Shown in pieces: positions 25,383 through 34,497 of a stretch of 37,254 nt of DNA; positions within the stretch are counted from its first letter, which is position 1; every line of letters starts with the position of its first letter. Source of the stretch: SAR324 cluster bacterium (GTDB lineage Bacteria; SAR324; JACQKK01); NCBI GenBank assembly GCA_022574555.1, contig JACZRV010000025.1, positions 1 through 37,254 on the forward strand. The letters are read 5' to 3'. The notes under the pieces were generated by a model. It was not told where the DNA came from. It made no database searches and saw nothing but the letters and a program-made list of their open reading frames with translations. The translations under genes were made by a program, and so were the position numbers.

Positions 25383-28300
25383 TTAACCCGTGCCCTCGGG
25401 CTGTTCCCCCGCGGAAAAATAGGCGGCGTCGGGATGGTGGAAGACGAGGGCCGAGACGGAGGCCTCGGGCTCCATCATGAAGCCTTCGGTGAGATCGACC
25501 CCGATGCGCTCGGGCTGTATCAGGGCCCACAGCTTGGCTTGGTCTTCCAGGTTGGGACAGGCGGGATAGCCGAAGGAGTAGCGTTTGCCGCGATACTTGG
25601 ACTGCAAACGCCGGGTCATGCTGAGTTCGGGCGGATCGGAAAAGCCCCACATGGCGCGGATGCGGGCATGGAGCCATTCGGCGGCCGCCTCTGCGGTTTC
25701 CAGGGCCAGGGCTTGCAGGGCGTGGCTCAGCAAATATTCGCCGTTATCTTTGAGCCGTTCCGCTTCTTGGCGGATGCCCTCGCCCGCGGTGGTCACGAAT
25801 AGGCAAACCGCGTCCTTGCGCGGCCCATCGCCGGGAAGCACCAGGTCGGGCAGTGCCAATCCATCGGGCCGTGGTTGGCGGGGCAGGTCGAAGTGTTCCA
25901 GGGGGCGGCTGCCCGCGGCGTCGAAGAGTGTGAGCCGGTTGCCCGCCGACGTTGCAGGGAAGAACTGCCAGATGGCGCGGGCTCTCATCCAGCCCGTTCG
26001 GCAACGGGCCTTGACCTGCTCGAACGTCTCGAACAGCTCGACGGCCTTGGGGTGCTTCGTTTCCAGCAGCTTCTTCGCATTGCCCCGCAGTCCCATGTGC
26101 TTGCCGTAGAGCATCTGTGGATTGACGTAGGACCACACCTCGTCCAGGTCCAGGGTGAGCAGGGTGTGGCGCTCGTAGTCCTGGGGGGCGGGTATGGGCA
26201 GGTCGATGCGCACCCGGCTGGAGCGCACCGCCGGTACGGAGAGTGCCGGTTTGGCGGCGGTCTCGGCGGCGGCCGGCGCCGCTTCCTGGGCCAGCTCGCT
26301 TTCGAGAACGGCCCGCTTTGCGGGGTCCATGATGCGGGCGGCCAAACCCAGACCGTTCATGGCATCGGTGGCATAGGCCACCAATCCACGATAGGCGGGG
26401 GCGATGCGCCTACGGGTGAAACCTCGCGTGAGTGCCGCGCCTCCCACCAGGATGGGTACGGCGACCCCGGCCTCCCGCAGATCCTCGGCCGTGGCCACCA
26501 TCTGCTGGGCCGATTTGACCAGCAGGCCGGACAGGCCGATCAGGTCCGGCTGATGCTCGCTGGCAGCCTGGATCAAGGTTGCCGGGTGGATCTTGATCCC
26601 CAGGTTGATCACGTTATAGCCGTTGTTGGTGAAGATGATGTCCACCAGATTCTTGCCGATGTCGTGCACGTCGCCCTTCACCGTGGCCAGCAGCATGGTG
26701 CCCAGGTTGTGTGACTCGCTGCTCTCCATGAATTGTTCCAGGTGGCTGACAGCGGTCTTCATCACCTCGGCGCTTTGCAGCACCTCGGCCACGATCAGCT
26801 TGTTGTCGTTGAACAGCCGCCCCACCTCATCCATGCCGGTCATCAGAGGCCCGTTGATGATTTTCAAGGGCGGGGTGCCGCCGCGGGCCTCGTCCAGGTC
26901 TTCGATCAGACCCTCCTTGGATCCGGTTACCACCGCCTGGGCCAGCCGCTCCTCCAGGGGCAGCGCAGCCCGGTCTGCCTGGGTAGTGGGCTTTTTGTCG
27001 CGGTAGTGATCGGCGAAGGCGGCCACGGGGTCTTCGCCCCGCGTAAAAAGCAGGTTCTCCGACAGCTCGCGCTCCTCGTCGGAGATGGAGGCGTAGCGTT
27101 CCAGCTTTTCCGAATTGACGATGGCCATGTCCAGCCCCGCCTGCACGCAGTGGTAAAGGTAGACCGCGTTGAGCACCTCGCGTCCCGCGGCCGGCAGCCC
27201 GAACGATACGTTGCTGATCCCCAGGATCGTCTTGACCAGGGGCAACGCCGCCTTGATCAGGCGCAGGCCCTCGATGGTTTCCACCGCCGAGCCCACGTAT
27301 TGCTTGTCGCCCGTGGCACAAGGGAAGACGAGGGGATCGATGATGATATCGGTGGGATCGACGCCGTACTTGCCGGTCAACAGATCATAGGAGCGCCGGG
27401 CGATTTCCAGCTTTCTCTGGCGCGTGACCCCCATGCCCTGTTGGGGGTCCTCGTCGATGGTGCCCACGATGAGTGCCGCTCCGTAGGTCTTGGCCAGGGG
27501 CACCACCTGCTCGAAGCGCTCCTCGCCGTCCTCCAGATTGATCGAGTTGATGATGGCCTTGCCCTGGGAATAAGGCAGCGCGGCGGCGAGCACCGCGGGA
27601 TCGGTGGTGTCGATCATCAGGGGCACCTTGACCTTGTTGATCACGTAGCCCAGGAACACGGTCATGTCGTGCACCTCGTCGCGATCCGGATTGGCCAGGT
27701 TGACGTCGATCACCTGGGCGCCGCCGCGCACCTGGCGCCGGGCGATTTCACTGGCTTCCTCGAACAGCTCTTCGCTGATCTTTCTGCGGAAAAGCCTGCT
27801 CCCCACCGAGTTGGTGCGTTCGCCCACGATCACGGGGCGGTTGTCGTCGGTGATCTCCAGGAAATCGATCCCCGAAACGAACGTGCGCTGATAGCGGGGA
27901 ATGGGCCGCGGCGGCTTTTGGGAAGCCACCTGGGCGATGGCGGAGATGTGTTGGGGCGTCGTGCCGCAGCAGCCCCCCACCAGGTTGATCCACCCGTTTT
28001 CCACGAAACGCGCCAGCACGGAGGACATGATGGAGGGCGTTTCCAGGTAGTTGCCATCCTCGTCCGGCAGCCCGGCGTTGGGCACCACCGCCACGGGCAC
28101 CTTGGCCAGTGCCGCCAGGGAGCGCACGTGATCGGTCATGAAGGCCGGTCCGGTGGCGCAGTTGAGCCCCACGTAGAGGGGCGCGGCATGGGCCACGCTG
28201 GTGTAGAACGCCTCCACGGTCTGACCGGCGAGCAAGGTGCCCATGCTCTCGATGGTGCCCGAGACAGCCACGGGCACCCGGCGCCCGGCTTCGCGATTGG

Positions 28301-28847
28301 CCTTTTCGATTCCGATGAAGGCCGCCTTGACGTTGCGGGTATCCTGGGCCGTTTCCAACAACAGGTAATCCACGCCGCCCTCTATCAGCCCCGCCGCCTG
28401 GACCTGATAGTGGCGGATCAACCCATCGAAGGTCACCCCGCCGGTAACCGAGATGGCCTTGGTGGTGGGGCCCATGGAGCCGGCCACCCAGCGGGGTCTT
28501 TCCGCGGTGCCGTATTCCGCCGCGGCTGCGCGCGCCAATTCCGCCGCGCGGCGGTTGATCTCGTGCGCCTGGTCGCCCAGACCGTATTCGGCCAGCACCA
28601 GGGGCGTGCCACCGAAGGAGTTGGTCTCGATGATGTCCGCGCCGGCTTCCAGGTAAGCGCGGTGCATGGCGGAAACCACGTCGGGCCGGGACATGACCAG
28701 ATGCTCGTTGCACCCGTCCAGTTCCTCGCCCCCGAAATCGGCTGCGCTCAGATCCAGATCCTGCAAGTAGGTACCCGTGGCCCCATCGATGATCACGATG
28801 CGCTCGGCAATGGCATCGCGCAGGGCTTTTTCCCGTTGTTCGGGCAT
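25383..28847 (-). CDS. metH: Cobalamin-dependent methionine synthase
   Basis: MetH transfers methyl from 5-methyltetrahydrofolate through cobalamin to homocysteine. The 1154 residues contain all four modules. The homocysteine-binding barrel has IDGATGTYLQ and zinc ligands C230, C293 and C294 in GLNCATGP and GGCCGTT. The pterin-binding domain has VIVGERTNSVGS and VIDVNLANPDRDEVHDM. The B12 domain has the cobalt-ligand His728 in VKGDVHDIGKN. The C-terminal reactivation domain has LDEVWSYVNPQMLYGKHMG, YPACPNLEDQAKLW and EASVSALVFHHPDAAYF. GGGAG nine bases upstream supports ATG 28847. It lies 114 bases downstream of the SahR-like gene on the same strand. Confidence 0.97.
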   Translation of the reverse strand: MPEQREKALRDAIAERIVIIDGATGTYLQDLDLSAADFGGEELDGCNEHLVMSRPDVVSAMHRAYLEAGADIIETNSFGGTPLVLAEYGLGDQAHEINRRAAELARAAAAEYGTAERPRWVAGSMGPTTKAISVTGGVTFDGLIRHYQVQAAGLIEGGVDYLLLETAQDTRNVKAAFIGIEKANREAGRRVPVAVSGTIESMGTLLAGQTVEAFYTSVAHAAPLYVGLNCATGPAFMTDHVRSLAALAKVPVAVVPNAGLPDEDGNYLETPSIMSSVLARFVENGWINLVGGCCGTTPQHISAIAQVASQKPPRPIPRYQRTFVSGIDFLEITDDNRPVIVGERTNSVGSRLFRRKISEELFEEASEIARRQVRGGAQVIDVNLANPDRDEVHDMTVFLGYVINKVKVPLMIDTTDPAVLAAALPYSQGKAIINSINLEDGEERFEQVVPLAKTYGAALIVGTIDEDPQQGMGVTRQRKLEIARRSYDLLTGKYGVDPTDIIIDPLVFPCATGDKQYVGSAVETIEGLRLIKAALPLVKTILGISNVSFGLPAAGREVLNAVYLYHCVQAGLDMAIVNSEKLERYASISDEERELSENLLFTRGEDPVAAFADHYRDKKPTTQADRAALPLEERLAQAVVTGSKEGLIEDLDEARGGTPPLKIINGPLMTGMDEVGRLFNDNKLIVAEVLQSAEVMKTAVSHLEQFMESSESHNLGTMLLATVKGDVHDIGKNLVDIIFTNNGYNVINLGIKIHPATLIQAASEHQPDLIGLSGLLVKSAQQMVATAEDLREAGVAVPILVGGAALTRGFTRRRIAPAYRGLVAYATDAMNGLGLAARIMDPAKRAVLESELAQEAAPAAAETAAKPALSVPAVRSSRVRIDLPIPAPQDYERHTLLTLDLDEVWSYVNPQMLYGKHMGLRGNAKKLLETKHPKAVELFETFEQVKARCRTGWMRARAIWQFFPATSAGNRLTLFDAAGSRPLEHFDLPRQPRPDGLALPDLVLPGDGPRKDAVCLFVTTAGEGIRQEAERLKDNGEYLLSHALQALALETAEAAAEWLHARIRAMWGFSDPPELSMTRRLQSKYRGKRYSFGYPACPNLEDQAKLWALIQPERIGVDLTEGFMMEPEASVSALVFHHPDAAYFSAGEQPEGTG

Positions 28848-28903
28848 GGGATCGTGCTCCCGGTAGGGTTTCTGGAAATAAATGAAGTAGATTCGATCTC
28901 AGG

Positions 28904-28925
28904 CCGGCGAGCCCTATATCGCCGG
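28904..28925 (-). promoter_or_regulatory. Hairpin in the sahR-metH intergenic region
   Basis: CCGGCGA (28904-28910) pairs with TCGCCGG (28919-28925) across an 8-base loop. It lies in the 114 bases between the SahR-like gene and metH and could attenuate or separate the two messages. I looked for the conserved core of an S-adenosylhomocysteine riboswitch there and did not see it. Confidence 0.4.
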
Positions 28926-28961
28926 GAGGATATGCGCCCGGAGGAAAGCATTTGCGGAAAA

Positions 28962-29951
28962 TCAGCGGCCGGGCTTGATCCCGCTGGCGAGGATGACCGT
29001 GAACGCCTCGCCTCGCCGCTGGTGCACCTGCTCCAGATGGATGGACTCCAGGCTGGTCGCCCGCAGCATCGCTTCCATTTCCTCCAGGGCGAAGCCCAGG
29101 TGGATGTGACCCAGCTTGGCGATGACCCATTCCTCCCGGTGGGGAGCCAGATCGACCACGATCAGCCGCCCGCCGGGCCGCAGCACGCGTACTGCCTGCC
29201 CGAGGCCCTTGGCCGGCTGCTCCAGGTGATGCAAGGATTGGGAGAAGATGGCCAGGTCGAAGCTCTCGGATTTTTCCGCCAGGGATTCGATGCGGTCTTC
29301 CTTGAATATAACGTTGGACCGGTGTTCCCGTTCGGCCCGCGTGCGGGCGGCCTGCACGGCCCGCGGATTGGTGTCGATCCCCACCACACGGGTGGCGAAG
29401 CGGCTGATTTCCACCGTGATGGTCCCATCGCCGCAGCCCAGATCGATGGCCTCGATGGCGGGCAGCAGGAAGTGCAGTGCCCGCGACCAGGCGAACCACG
29501 ACTGACCCGGTTCCAGCAGCTTCTCGTTGAGCCCGCCTCCGAAGTTCTCGCGCTGGCGCAAGACTTCGGCCAATCGGGACAGGTCGTGATACGGATCGCC
29601 GGCGTCGCTCAGGCGGCCCATCACGAATTCCCAGGTGTTCAGCAATTCGGGGTCGATGGCGCTTTCGCCGCCACCCGGTGCATCGTCGCCGGCATCTACA
29701 CCGTTACCGCCGGTGCTGGCGCGCATGCGGGTGAGCGGGGCCAGCTGGTAATAGGCCCACACACCCTCGCGCCGTTCCTCCACCAGACCCGCCTTGCGCA
29801 GCAGCCCCAGGTGCCGCGATATGCCCGACTGCGCCAGGCCCAGGATCGACGTCAGCTCGCTCACGTTCACCGGCTCGCGAGCCACCAGACGCAAGATGCG
29901 CAACCGCGTCTCGTCCCCCAGCAGTTTCAGTGCATTGGCTGTAGCAATCAT
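28962..29951 (-). CDS. sahR: ArsR-family regulator fused to SAM-methyltransferase-like domain (SahR-like)
   Basis: The 329-residue protein begins with an ArsR winged helix-turn-helix (about 1-75): LKLLGDETRLRILRLV, VSELTSILGLAQSGISRHL. Residues about 130-320 are a class I methyltransferase fold with motif I AIDLGCGDGTITVEISR and VDLAPHREEW. This two-domain form is known for SahR, which senses S-adenosylhomocysteine and controls methionine and SAH-recycling genes in Proteobacteria. The metH gene directly downstream fits that. I infer repression relieved by S-adenosylhomocysteine. The ATG at 29951 lacks a ribosome-binding site and overlaps a possible operator. Confidence 0.8.
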   Translation of the reverse strand: MIATANALKLLGDETRLRILRLVAREPVNVSELTSILGLAQSGISRHLGLLRKAGLVEERREGVWAYYQLAPLTRMRASTGGNGVDAGDDAPGGGESAIDPELLNTWEFVMGRLSDAGDPYHDLSRLAEVLRQRENFGGGLNEKLLEPGQSWFAWSRALHFLLPAIEAIDLGCGDGTITVEISRFATRVVGIDTNPRAVQAARTRAEREHRSNVIFKEDRIESLAEKSESFDLAIFSQSLHHLEQPAKGLGQAVRVLRPGGRLIVVDLAPHREEWVIAKLGHIHLGFALEEMEAMLRATSLESIHLEQVHQRRGEAFTVILASGIKPGR

Positions 29952-29969
29952 ATCAATCTGAGTAGATAC
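29950..29969. promoter_or_regulatory. Candidate SahR/ArsR operator
   Basis: ATATCAATCTGAGTAGATAC is an imperfect palindrome: TATC and GATA arms surround a central 10 bases. It overlaps the start of the regulator gene, a usual place for autoregulation. A related ATTCAAT follows at 29973-29979. The match is short, so the call is tentative. Confidence 0.3.
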
Positions 29970-29986
29970 AGTGATTCAATTAACTG

Positions 29987-30424
29987 ATGAATAACAGAAG
30001 GGAAGGGCATTGTCAGCTTTTTTCTGCCGGATGGGGAGGGGACACGGCAATGCCCCTCACCCCGCCCTGCGGCACCGCTGCGGAATCTCGCGGTGCTCAT
30101 CTACCCCGTGCTGTTGAAAGAGGGACGGGGGTGGGGAAACGGCGTCGGCAAAGCTCCCTCCTCTCTCCATGAAATGGAGAGAGGCTGCGGGGGGGATGGG
30201 GAATCCCATTAATAACAATAATTTGTGCGATGTTCGCGGACCTGCGGAATGGGCAAAATTTACAATCTGTGCAGCCTCGCCCCCCGCTCTCCTACCCATC
30301 ACTATGGAGAGGAGAGCAGGCTGATAGGGGGATTCAATTTGAAGGATAATCCTAAGAACTACTGACCAGGAATATTAAGACAGACCTCAAATACCGAATT
30401 ACAATAAGATTGCGCAACCGAAAT
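29987..30424. other. Gene-free region rich in inverted repeats
   Basis: No gene is supported here. I see three inverted repeats: GGGCATTG at 30005-30012 with CAATGCCC at 30048-30055; a perfect 11-bp stem CCTCTCTCCAT (30160-30170)/ATGGAGAGAGG (30174-30184) with a 3-base loop; and GCTCTCCT (30286-30293)/AGGAGAGC (30310-30317). The CCCCTCACCCC and CTCTCTCC/GGAGAGAG style resembles dispersed intergenic repeat families common in Proteobacteria. The 11-bp hairpin is the strongest structure. No tRNA or clear promoter was found. Confidence 0.6.
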
Positions 30425-31222
30425 TTATCCTTCCCCAGACTGCGGCATTTCAGCGCGCACATTTTCCAGGTATTCCAGGTCGATTCTGGCGACGGTGAGT
30501 CCTGGCAGGTCTGGGGCCAGGGCGGTGACATGGCCCCAGGGGTCCACCAGGGCCGTGTGGCCGTAGGAGACGTATTTGGGGTTGTGCCGCCCCACCTGCG
30601 CCGGCGCGGCCAGGTAGACCTGGTTTTCGATGGCCCGCGCCCGGAGCAGCACTTCCCAATGGGCGGCGCCGGTGGGGGCCGTGAAGTTGGAGGGGACGAA
30701 GACGACCTGGGCGCCCTCGTGGCGCAGCCGCCGGTAGAGACCGGGAAACCGCAGATCGAAGCAGATGGAAAGTCCCACCCGTCCGATGGTGGTATCGACC
30801 ACGGGCGCCGGTTCCTCGCCCGGCACGATGGTATCGCTCTCCATGATGCGCAGATCGGCCAGTTCCACATCGAACAGATTGCGCTTGCGGTACAGGGCGG
30901 CGATCTCGCCCCGGGCATCGATCAGCACGGCGGTGTTGTGTACTTTATCGTCGCGGCCAGGTATGCGCTCGTGAATCGAACCCAGCAGAATCAGCAAGCC
31001 CCGCCGCGCGGCCTCTTCCCGGAACCGCCCCACGACTTCTCCATCGAGGGTCAGCGCGTTTTCCAGCTTGCCCCTGCGGCCGCCGACGTAAAGGAAGACT
31101 TCAGGGAACGCGACCAGGTCGACCCCCTCCGCGGCGGCCTCGCCCACCCGCTCCAGGGCCAGGGCCAGGTTGGCCTGGAAATCGTCGGTGGACGTGGTTT
31201 GCACCAGTCCGATGCGGCTCAC
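30425..31222 (-). CDS. Carbon-nitrogen hydrolase, Nit1/Nit2-like (deaminated glutathione amidase type)
   Basis: The 265-residue protein is a nitrilase-superfamily amidase. The Glu-Lys-Cys triad is E41 (VAFPEVF), K113 (LYRKRNLFD) and C154 (SICFDLRFPGLY). The KxxLFD and C(F/Y)DLRFP forms are those of Nit1/Nit2-type omega-amidases that repair deaminated glutathione; other small-amide substrates are possible. The start is GTG at 31222, overlapping the hflX stop as GTGA, so translation is very likely coupled to hflX. The cysteine, lysine and glutamate are all intact, and the length is normal. Confidence 0.87.
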   Translation of the reverse strand: MSRIGLVQTTSTDDFQANLALALERVGEAAAEGVDLVAFPEVFLYVGGRRGKLENALTLDGEVVGRFREEAARRGLLILLGSIHERIPGRDDKVHNTAVLIDARGEIAALYRKRNLFDVELADLRIMESDTIVPGEEPAPVVDTTIGRVGLSICFDLRFPGLYRRLRHEGAQVVFVPSNFTAPTGAAHWEVLLRARAIENQVYLAAPAQVGRHNPKYVSYGHTALVDPWGHVTALAPDLPGLTVARIDLEYLENVRAEMPQSGEG

Positions 31223-32535
31223 GGTCCCTCGACGGAGAGGGCACCCTCGCCCTGACGTGCCGTGCGCTCGTCGCGCGCCGCGGGCACCTTGGCCCGGATG
31301 CGATCCAGATTGTCCGGGGTGGAGGTCACCGTCAGGTGAATGCCGTCCTCCTCGTAACGCACCGCGTCCACCCGTCCCCAGCGGTAGATCTTGGCCAGAT
31401 CCGCGGAGTCGCGATACTCCAGCAGCAAGGGCGCGCTGACCATCCGTTTCTCGAAGAAGGCCGCGATATTTCCCTTGATCTCAGTGGGATCGTCCCGCAC
31501 GGCGGCAATGAATTCGGCTTCCGGATAGCGCTTGCGGGCCATGAGCAAGGCCACCTTGGATTCCACCTGATCGATCTTGTTGAAAACCATCAACCGGGGC
31601 ACGCCCTGGGCGCCGATTTCGTCCAGCACCGATTCGGTGGTATCGATGTGCTCCTCGAACCGGTCGTGGCTCAGGTCCACCACATGGAGCAGCAGATCGG
31701 CGTCGCGCACCACCTCCAGGGTCGAGCGGAAGGAGGCGACCAGTTCGTGGGGGAGGTTGCGGAGGAACCCGACCGTGTCCGAAAGCAGGATGGCGGGCCG
31801 ATTATCACGCACCATTACCCGTGTGGTGGAATCGAGTGTGGCGAAGAGCCGGTCTTCCACTTGTACATCGGAATTGGTCAGCCGATTCATCAGGGTCGAT
31901 TTGCCCGCGTTGGTATAGCCCACCAGACTCACCAACAGGCAATGGGTGCGGCGTTTTTTCTGGGTGGTCCGCTCGCGGGAAAGATGGCGCAGATCCTTGC
32001 GCAGCCGGGTAATCCGGGATCGAATGAGGGAGCGGTCGATATCGATCTGCTTTTCACCGGTGCCCTTGGAGCCGCCAATGCCGCCACGCTCCCGGTCGAG
32101 ATGGGCCCACATCCCCACCAGACGCGGAAGCATGTATTCGAGTTGGGCCAATCCCACCTGAATGCCCGCCTCGTGGGTATGGGCGTTCTGGCTGAAAATT
32201 TCCAGGATCACCTGGGTGCGGTCCATCACCATCACGCCCAAGGAGCGTTCCAGGTTTTCCCCCTGGGAAGGAGAAAGGTTGTTGTCGAAGATCACGACGT
32301 CCACTCCCAGCCGCTTCACGTCGTGACTGACGTGGGACAGCTTGCCCGATCCCAGAAACGTGCCCGGATCGATACGCGGGCGGACCTGCACCACCCGGCC
32401 CACCACGGTGCAACCGAGGCTGGCGGATAGATCGGTGAGCTCTTCCAGGGATTCGTGGATTTGGGCGGCGGCGAGATCGGGTGTCTGCACCGCGATGAGC
32501 AGGGCGTTTTGGCCTTCCAGGGCGACTGCGGTCAA
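31219..32535 (-). CDS. hflX: Ribosome-associated GTPase HflX
   Basis: HflX splits stalled or stress-damaged 70S ribosomes using GTP. The 438-residue protein has the N-terminal HflX domain (GTFLGSGKLSHVSHDV, VIFDNNLSPSQGENLE, DRTQVILEIFSQNAHTHEA) and a Ras-like GTPase domain: G1 GYTNAGKST, G3 DTVGFLRNLPHELV, G4 NKID. The connecting region GIGGSKGTGEKQIDID is the family's glycine-rich linker. The start is TTG at 32535, supported by GAGAGG five bases upstream; no ATG is available at the N-terminus. The gene overlaps the Nit-type amidase by 4 bases. hfq, a usual neighbour in gammaproteobacteria, is not here. Confidence 0.93.
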   Translation of the reverse strand: MTAVALEGQNALLIAVQTPDLAAAQIHESLEELTDLSASLGCTVVGRVVQVRPRIDPGTFLGSGKLSHVSHDVKRLGVDVVIFDNNLSPSQGENLERSLGVMVMDRTQVILEIFSQNAHTHEAGIQVGLAQLEYMLPRLVGMWAHLDRERGGIGGSKGTGEKQIDIDRSLIRSRITRLRKDLRHLSRERTTQKKRRTHCLLVSLVGYTNAGKSTLMNRLTNSDVQVEDRLFATLDSTTRVMVRDNRPAILLSDTVGFLRNLPHELVASFRSTLEVVRDADLLLHVVDLSHDRFEEHIDTTESVLDEIGAQGVPRLMVFNKIDQVESKVALLMARKRYPEAEFIAAVRDDPTEIKGNIAAFFEKRMVSAPLLLEYRDSADLAKIYRWGRVDAVRYEEDGIHLTVTSTPDNLDRIRAKVPAARDERTARQGEGALSVEGP

Positions 32536-32703
32536 CCAAGCCTCTCGATACGAGTTTGATCAGAGTCCATCTCTACCTAAGCGCGAGAGTGGAGCCACGT
32601 CAAGTGTCTCGGTGTCACGGCTACCGCACGATCCGATACTATGGGTTGACCCTGTTGGGATGCTGTACCGTTGCGATTCCTGTCCGCCGCTGCGGCGGCC
32701 ATT

Positions 32704-33459
32704 TCACGGAAGCCACATACCGCCATTGGGACTGATGAGTTGGCCGGTGAGATAGCCCCCACGGTGCGAGCAGAGGTAGGCGACAGCCTGCGCGATGTCT
32801 TCGGGCTGCCCGATGCGGCCCATGGGAATGGCCGCCTCCACACGCTCCCGCACGTGACTCAGCGCCTCGCGCGACATGGCGGTATCGATCACGCCGGGCA
32901 GTACCGCATTGGCGGTGACGCCCTTGGCGGCATATTCCAAGGCCAACGTGCGTACCAGCCCGATCAGCGCCCCTTTGGCGGCGGCGTAGGAAGCCCCGCC
33001 CCGCCAGCCCATTTGGGCGGCGACGCTGGAAATGCAAACGATTCGGCCCCAGCCCGCGGCGAGCATGGGGTTGATGGTTTCGCGGATACAATGGTAAGCC
33101 CCGTCCACGTGCACCTGGAACAGGCGTTGCCAATTGGCCTTGTCTTCGCTGCGGAACAAAACGGGCTCTCCGGCGATGCCCGCGTTGCAGACGACGATCA
33201 GGGGCTCGCCCAAAGATTCACGAATTCTTGCCAGCGCCGATTTGGTGGCGTCGTAGTCGGAAACGTCGGTGGCGAAGGCTCCCGCAGTGGCCCCTAAATC
33301 TTGCAACTCCTCGGCAACCGATTCCCCGCCGGCAAGGTCGATGTCCATGACGGCTACGGCGGCGCCCTCGGCGGCCAAGGCCAGGCAGGTCGCTCTGCCG
33401 ATCCCTCCGGCGCCCCCGGTGACCAGGGCTACTTTTCCCTTCAGGCTCTCGGTATTCAT
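32704..33459 (-). CDS. Short-chain dehydrogenase/reductase (first of two paralogues)
   Basis: The 251-residue classical SDR has the cofactor loop VTGGAGGIGRATC, an acidic residue after the second strand (VMDIDLAGG, favouring NAD(H)), the NAG motif CNAGIAGEP, and catalytic S-Y-K in SSVAA...SYAAAKGAL. It ends in GGYLTGQLISPNGGMWLP. The substrate is unknown; 3-oxoacyl or secondary-alcohol reduction is typical of the class. ATG 33459 starts close to the Rossmann fold; TTG 33495 would add 12 residues with no ribosome-binding site. It closely resembles the SDR at 35996-36751. Confidence 0.86.
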   Translation of the reverse strand: MNTESLKGKVALVTGGAGGIGRATCLALAAEGAAVAVMDIDLAGGESVAEELQDLGATAGAFATDVSDYDATKSALARIRESLGEPLIVVCNAGIAGEPVLFRSEDKANWQRLFQVHVDGAYHCIRETINPMLAAGWGRIVCISSVAAQMGWRGGASYAAAKGALIGLVRTLALEYAAKGVTANAVLPGVIDTAMSREALSHVRERVEAAIPMGRIGQPEDIAQAVAYLCSHRGGYLTGQLISPNGGMWLP

Positions 33460-33561
33460 GGCGAGATCATAGACCGATCTTGGACCGGCGCGCAAAACGG
33501 CTTTATGGGTAGAGAATAAAAGAAGAACTGAACGGTGGGATCGGAAGCGGTGTGGACGCGA

Positions 33562-34347
33562 TCAGAAGCCGAGCGAGTCCAGAAGGCTGTCCACGTCGTC
33601 CTGGGACTGGCGGCCCTGGTCGGCTTCCTTCCGCGGGCCGTGCATCTCGCCGGCCTGGGCCTGCTCCCCGTGCGCGTAAGCCCTGCCGAAGGTTTCTACC
33701 AGTCCGATCAGATCGTGTTCCAAGCTACCCAGCAGGGTGATAATCTTCTGGATGATCTGACCGGTCAGATCCTGGTAACCCTGGGCGACCAGCACATCGG
33801 TCAACCCGGATTGTAACCGCCCGTCGCTTTCGCCTTGCGACTTGCAAACCCCGTACAGGTATCGCAGCACATCGGTTGCCGCGGGCGGGAGATCGGGCGC
33901 GGCGAGGGCCGAATCGATCCGTGATATGGCCTTGCCGACTAGTGATGATCGGTCTTCCAGTTCCTTGTTCATGCGCTCGGCCAGATCCATGGTCTGGTTC
34001 GCGGCCGTTTCCGTCATCTCCACGATATGGCTCAGCCGATGAGCGGCGTCCCCCATGTCGTGCTGCGCGATCTCCCCCAAGCGGTTCGGGATATCGGAGC
34101 GGATCACCTTCATCTGATCGGTGAAGGTGCGCACCAGCTTGCCCACCTCCCTGAACAGGGGCGTTGAAGGCGTATCGACAGTGGCCCAGAAAAGGCGCAC
34201 GCCGTCGGACGAGTTGCCGTCCATGACCGCCACAAAGTCCCTGAACTGCTCCATGAGGCGGCTGGTGATCTGATGCGCCTCGGATCCCGGGGTCAGTTCG
34301 GCCATTAAGCGCGAAAGCGATTCGACGATGTGATTTCCGGTTGTCAT
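33562..34347 (-). CDS. cheZ: Chemotaxis phosphatase CheZ
   Basis: CheZ dephosphorylates phospho-CheY at the flagellar motor signalling pathway. The 261 residues have a long helical hairpin (about 60-210) with the catalytic block AQGYQDLTGQII, where D193 and Q197 fit the known D and Q residues. The C-terminal CheY-binding peptide is DDVDSLLDSLGF, nearly identical to the family consensus. Residues about 222-248 are a charged, variable linker. ATG 34347 is preferred to TTG 34383, which would add 12 residues. No cheY, cheA or flagellar gene is in the window, so cheZ is detached from its usual cluster here. Confidence 0.93.
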   Translation of the reverse strand: MTTGNHIVESLSRLMAELTPGSEAHQITSRLMEQFRDFVAVMDGNSSDGVRLFWATVDTPSTPLFREVGKLVRTFTDQMKVIRSDIPNRLGEIAQHDMGDAAHRLSHIVEMTETAANQTMDLAERMNKELEDRSSLVGKAISRIDSALAAPDLPPAATDVLRYLYGVCKSQGESDGRLQSGLTDVLVAQGYQDLTGQIIQKIITLLGSLEHDLIGLVETFGRAYAHGEQAQAGEMHGPRKEADQGRQSQDDVDSLLDSLGF

Positions 34348-34391
34348 GGGGCCATTTTCCGTGCTGGATTTCAGAACATCCAATGCCGCGA

Positions 34392-34413
34392 CGGAACCGG
34401 AACAACGGTTCCG
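34392..34413 (-). promoter_or_regulatory. 8-bp hairpin upstream of cheZ
   Basis: CGGAACCG (34392-34399) pairs with CGGTTCCG (34406-34413) around a 6-base loop. It lies between the small gene at 34498-34722 and cheZ, on the cheZ leader. It could end the small gene's message or shape the cheZ leader; no U-tract supports a terminator. Confidence 0.45.
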
Positions 34414-34497
34414 CCAGCCTGTATAAGAGTTTGGCTACACCTGATCTAAATTATTCTCAAGCGCCGCGCAACGTTTTTGATTACATGCCGCCGGCGA

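Noticed and set aside
28848..28961. S-adenosylhomocysteine or cobalamin riboswitch before metH
   Set aside because: The conserved cores were not found; only a short 7-bp hairpin is present.
26733..29987. A 1084-residue plus-strand frame opposite metH and sahR
   Set aside because: It is the antisense of two well-recognised proteins and has no recognisable family; long open antisense frames are common at this GC content.
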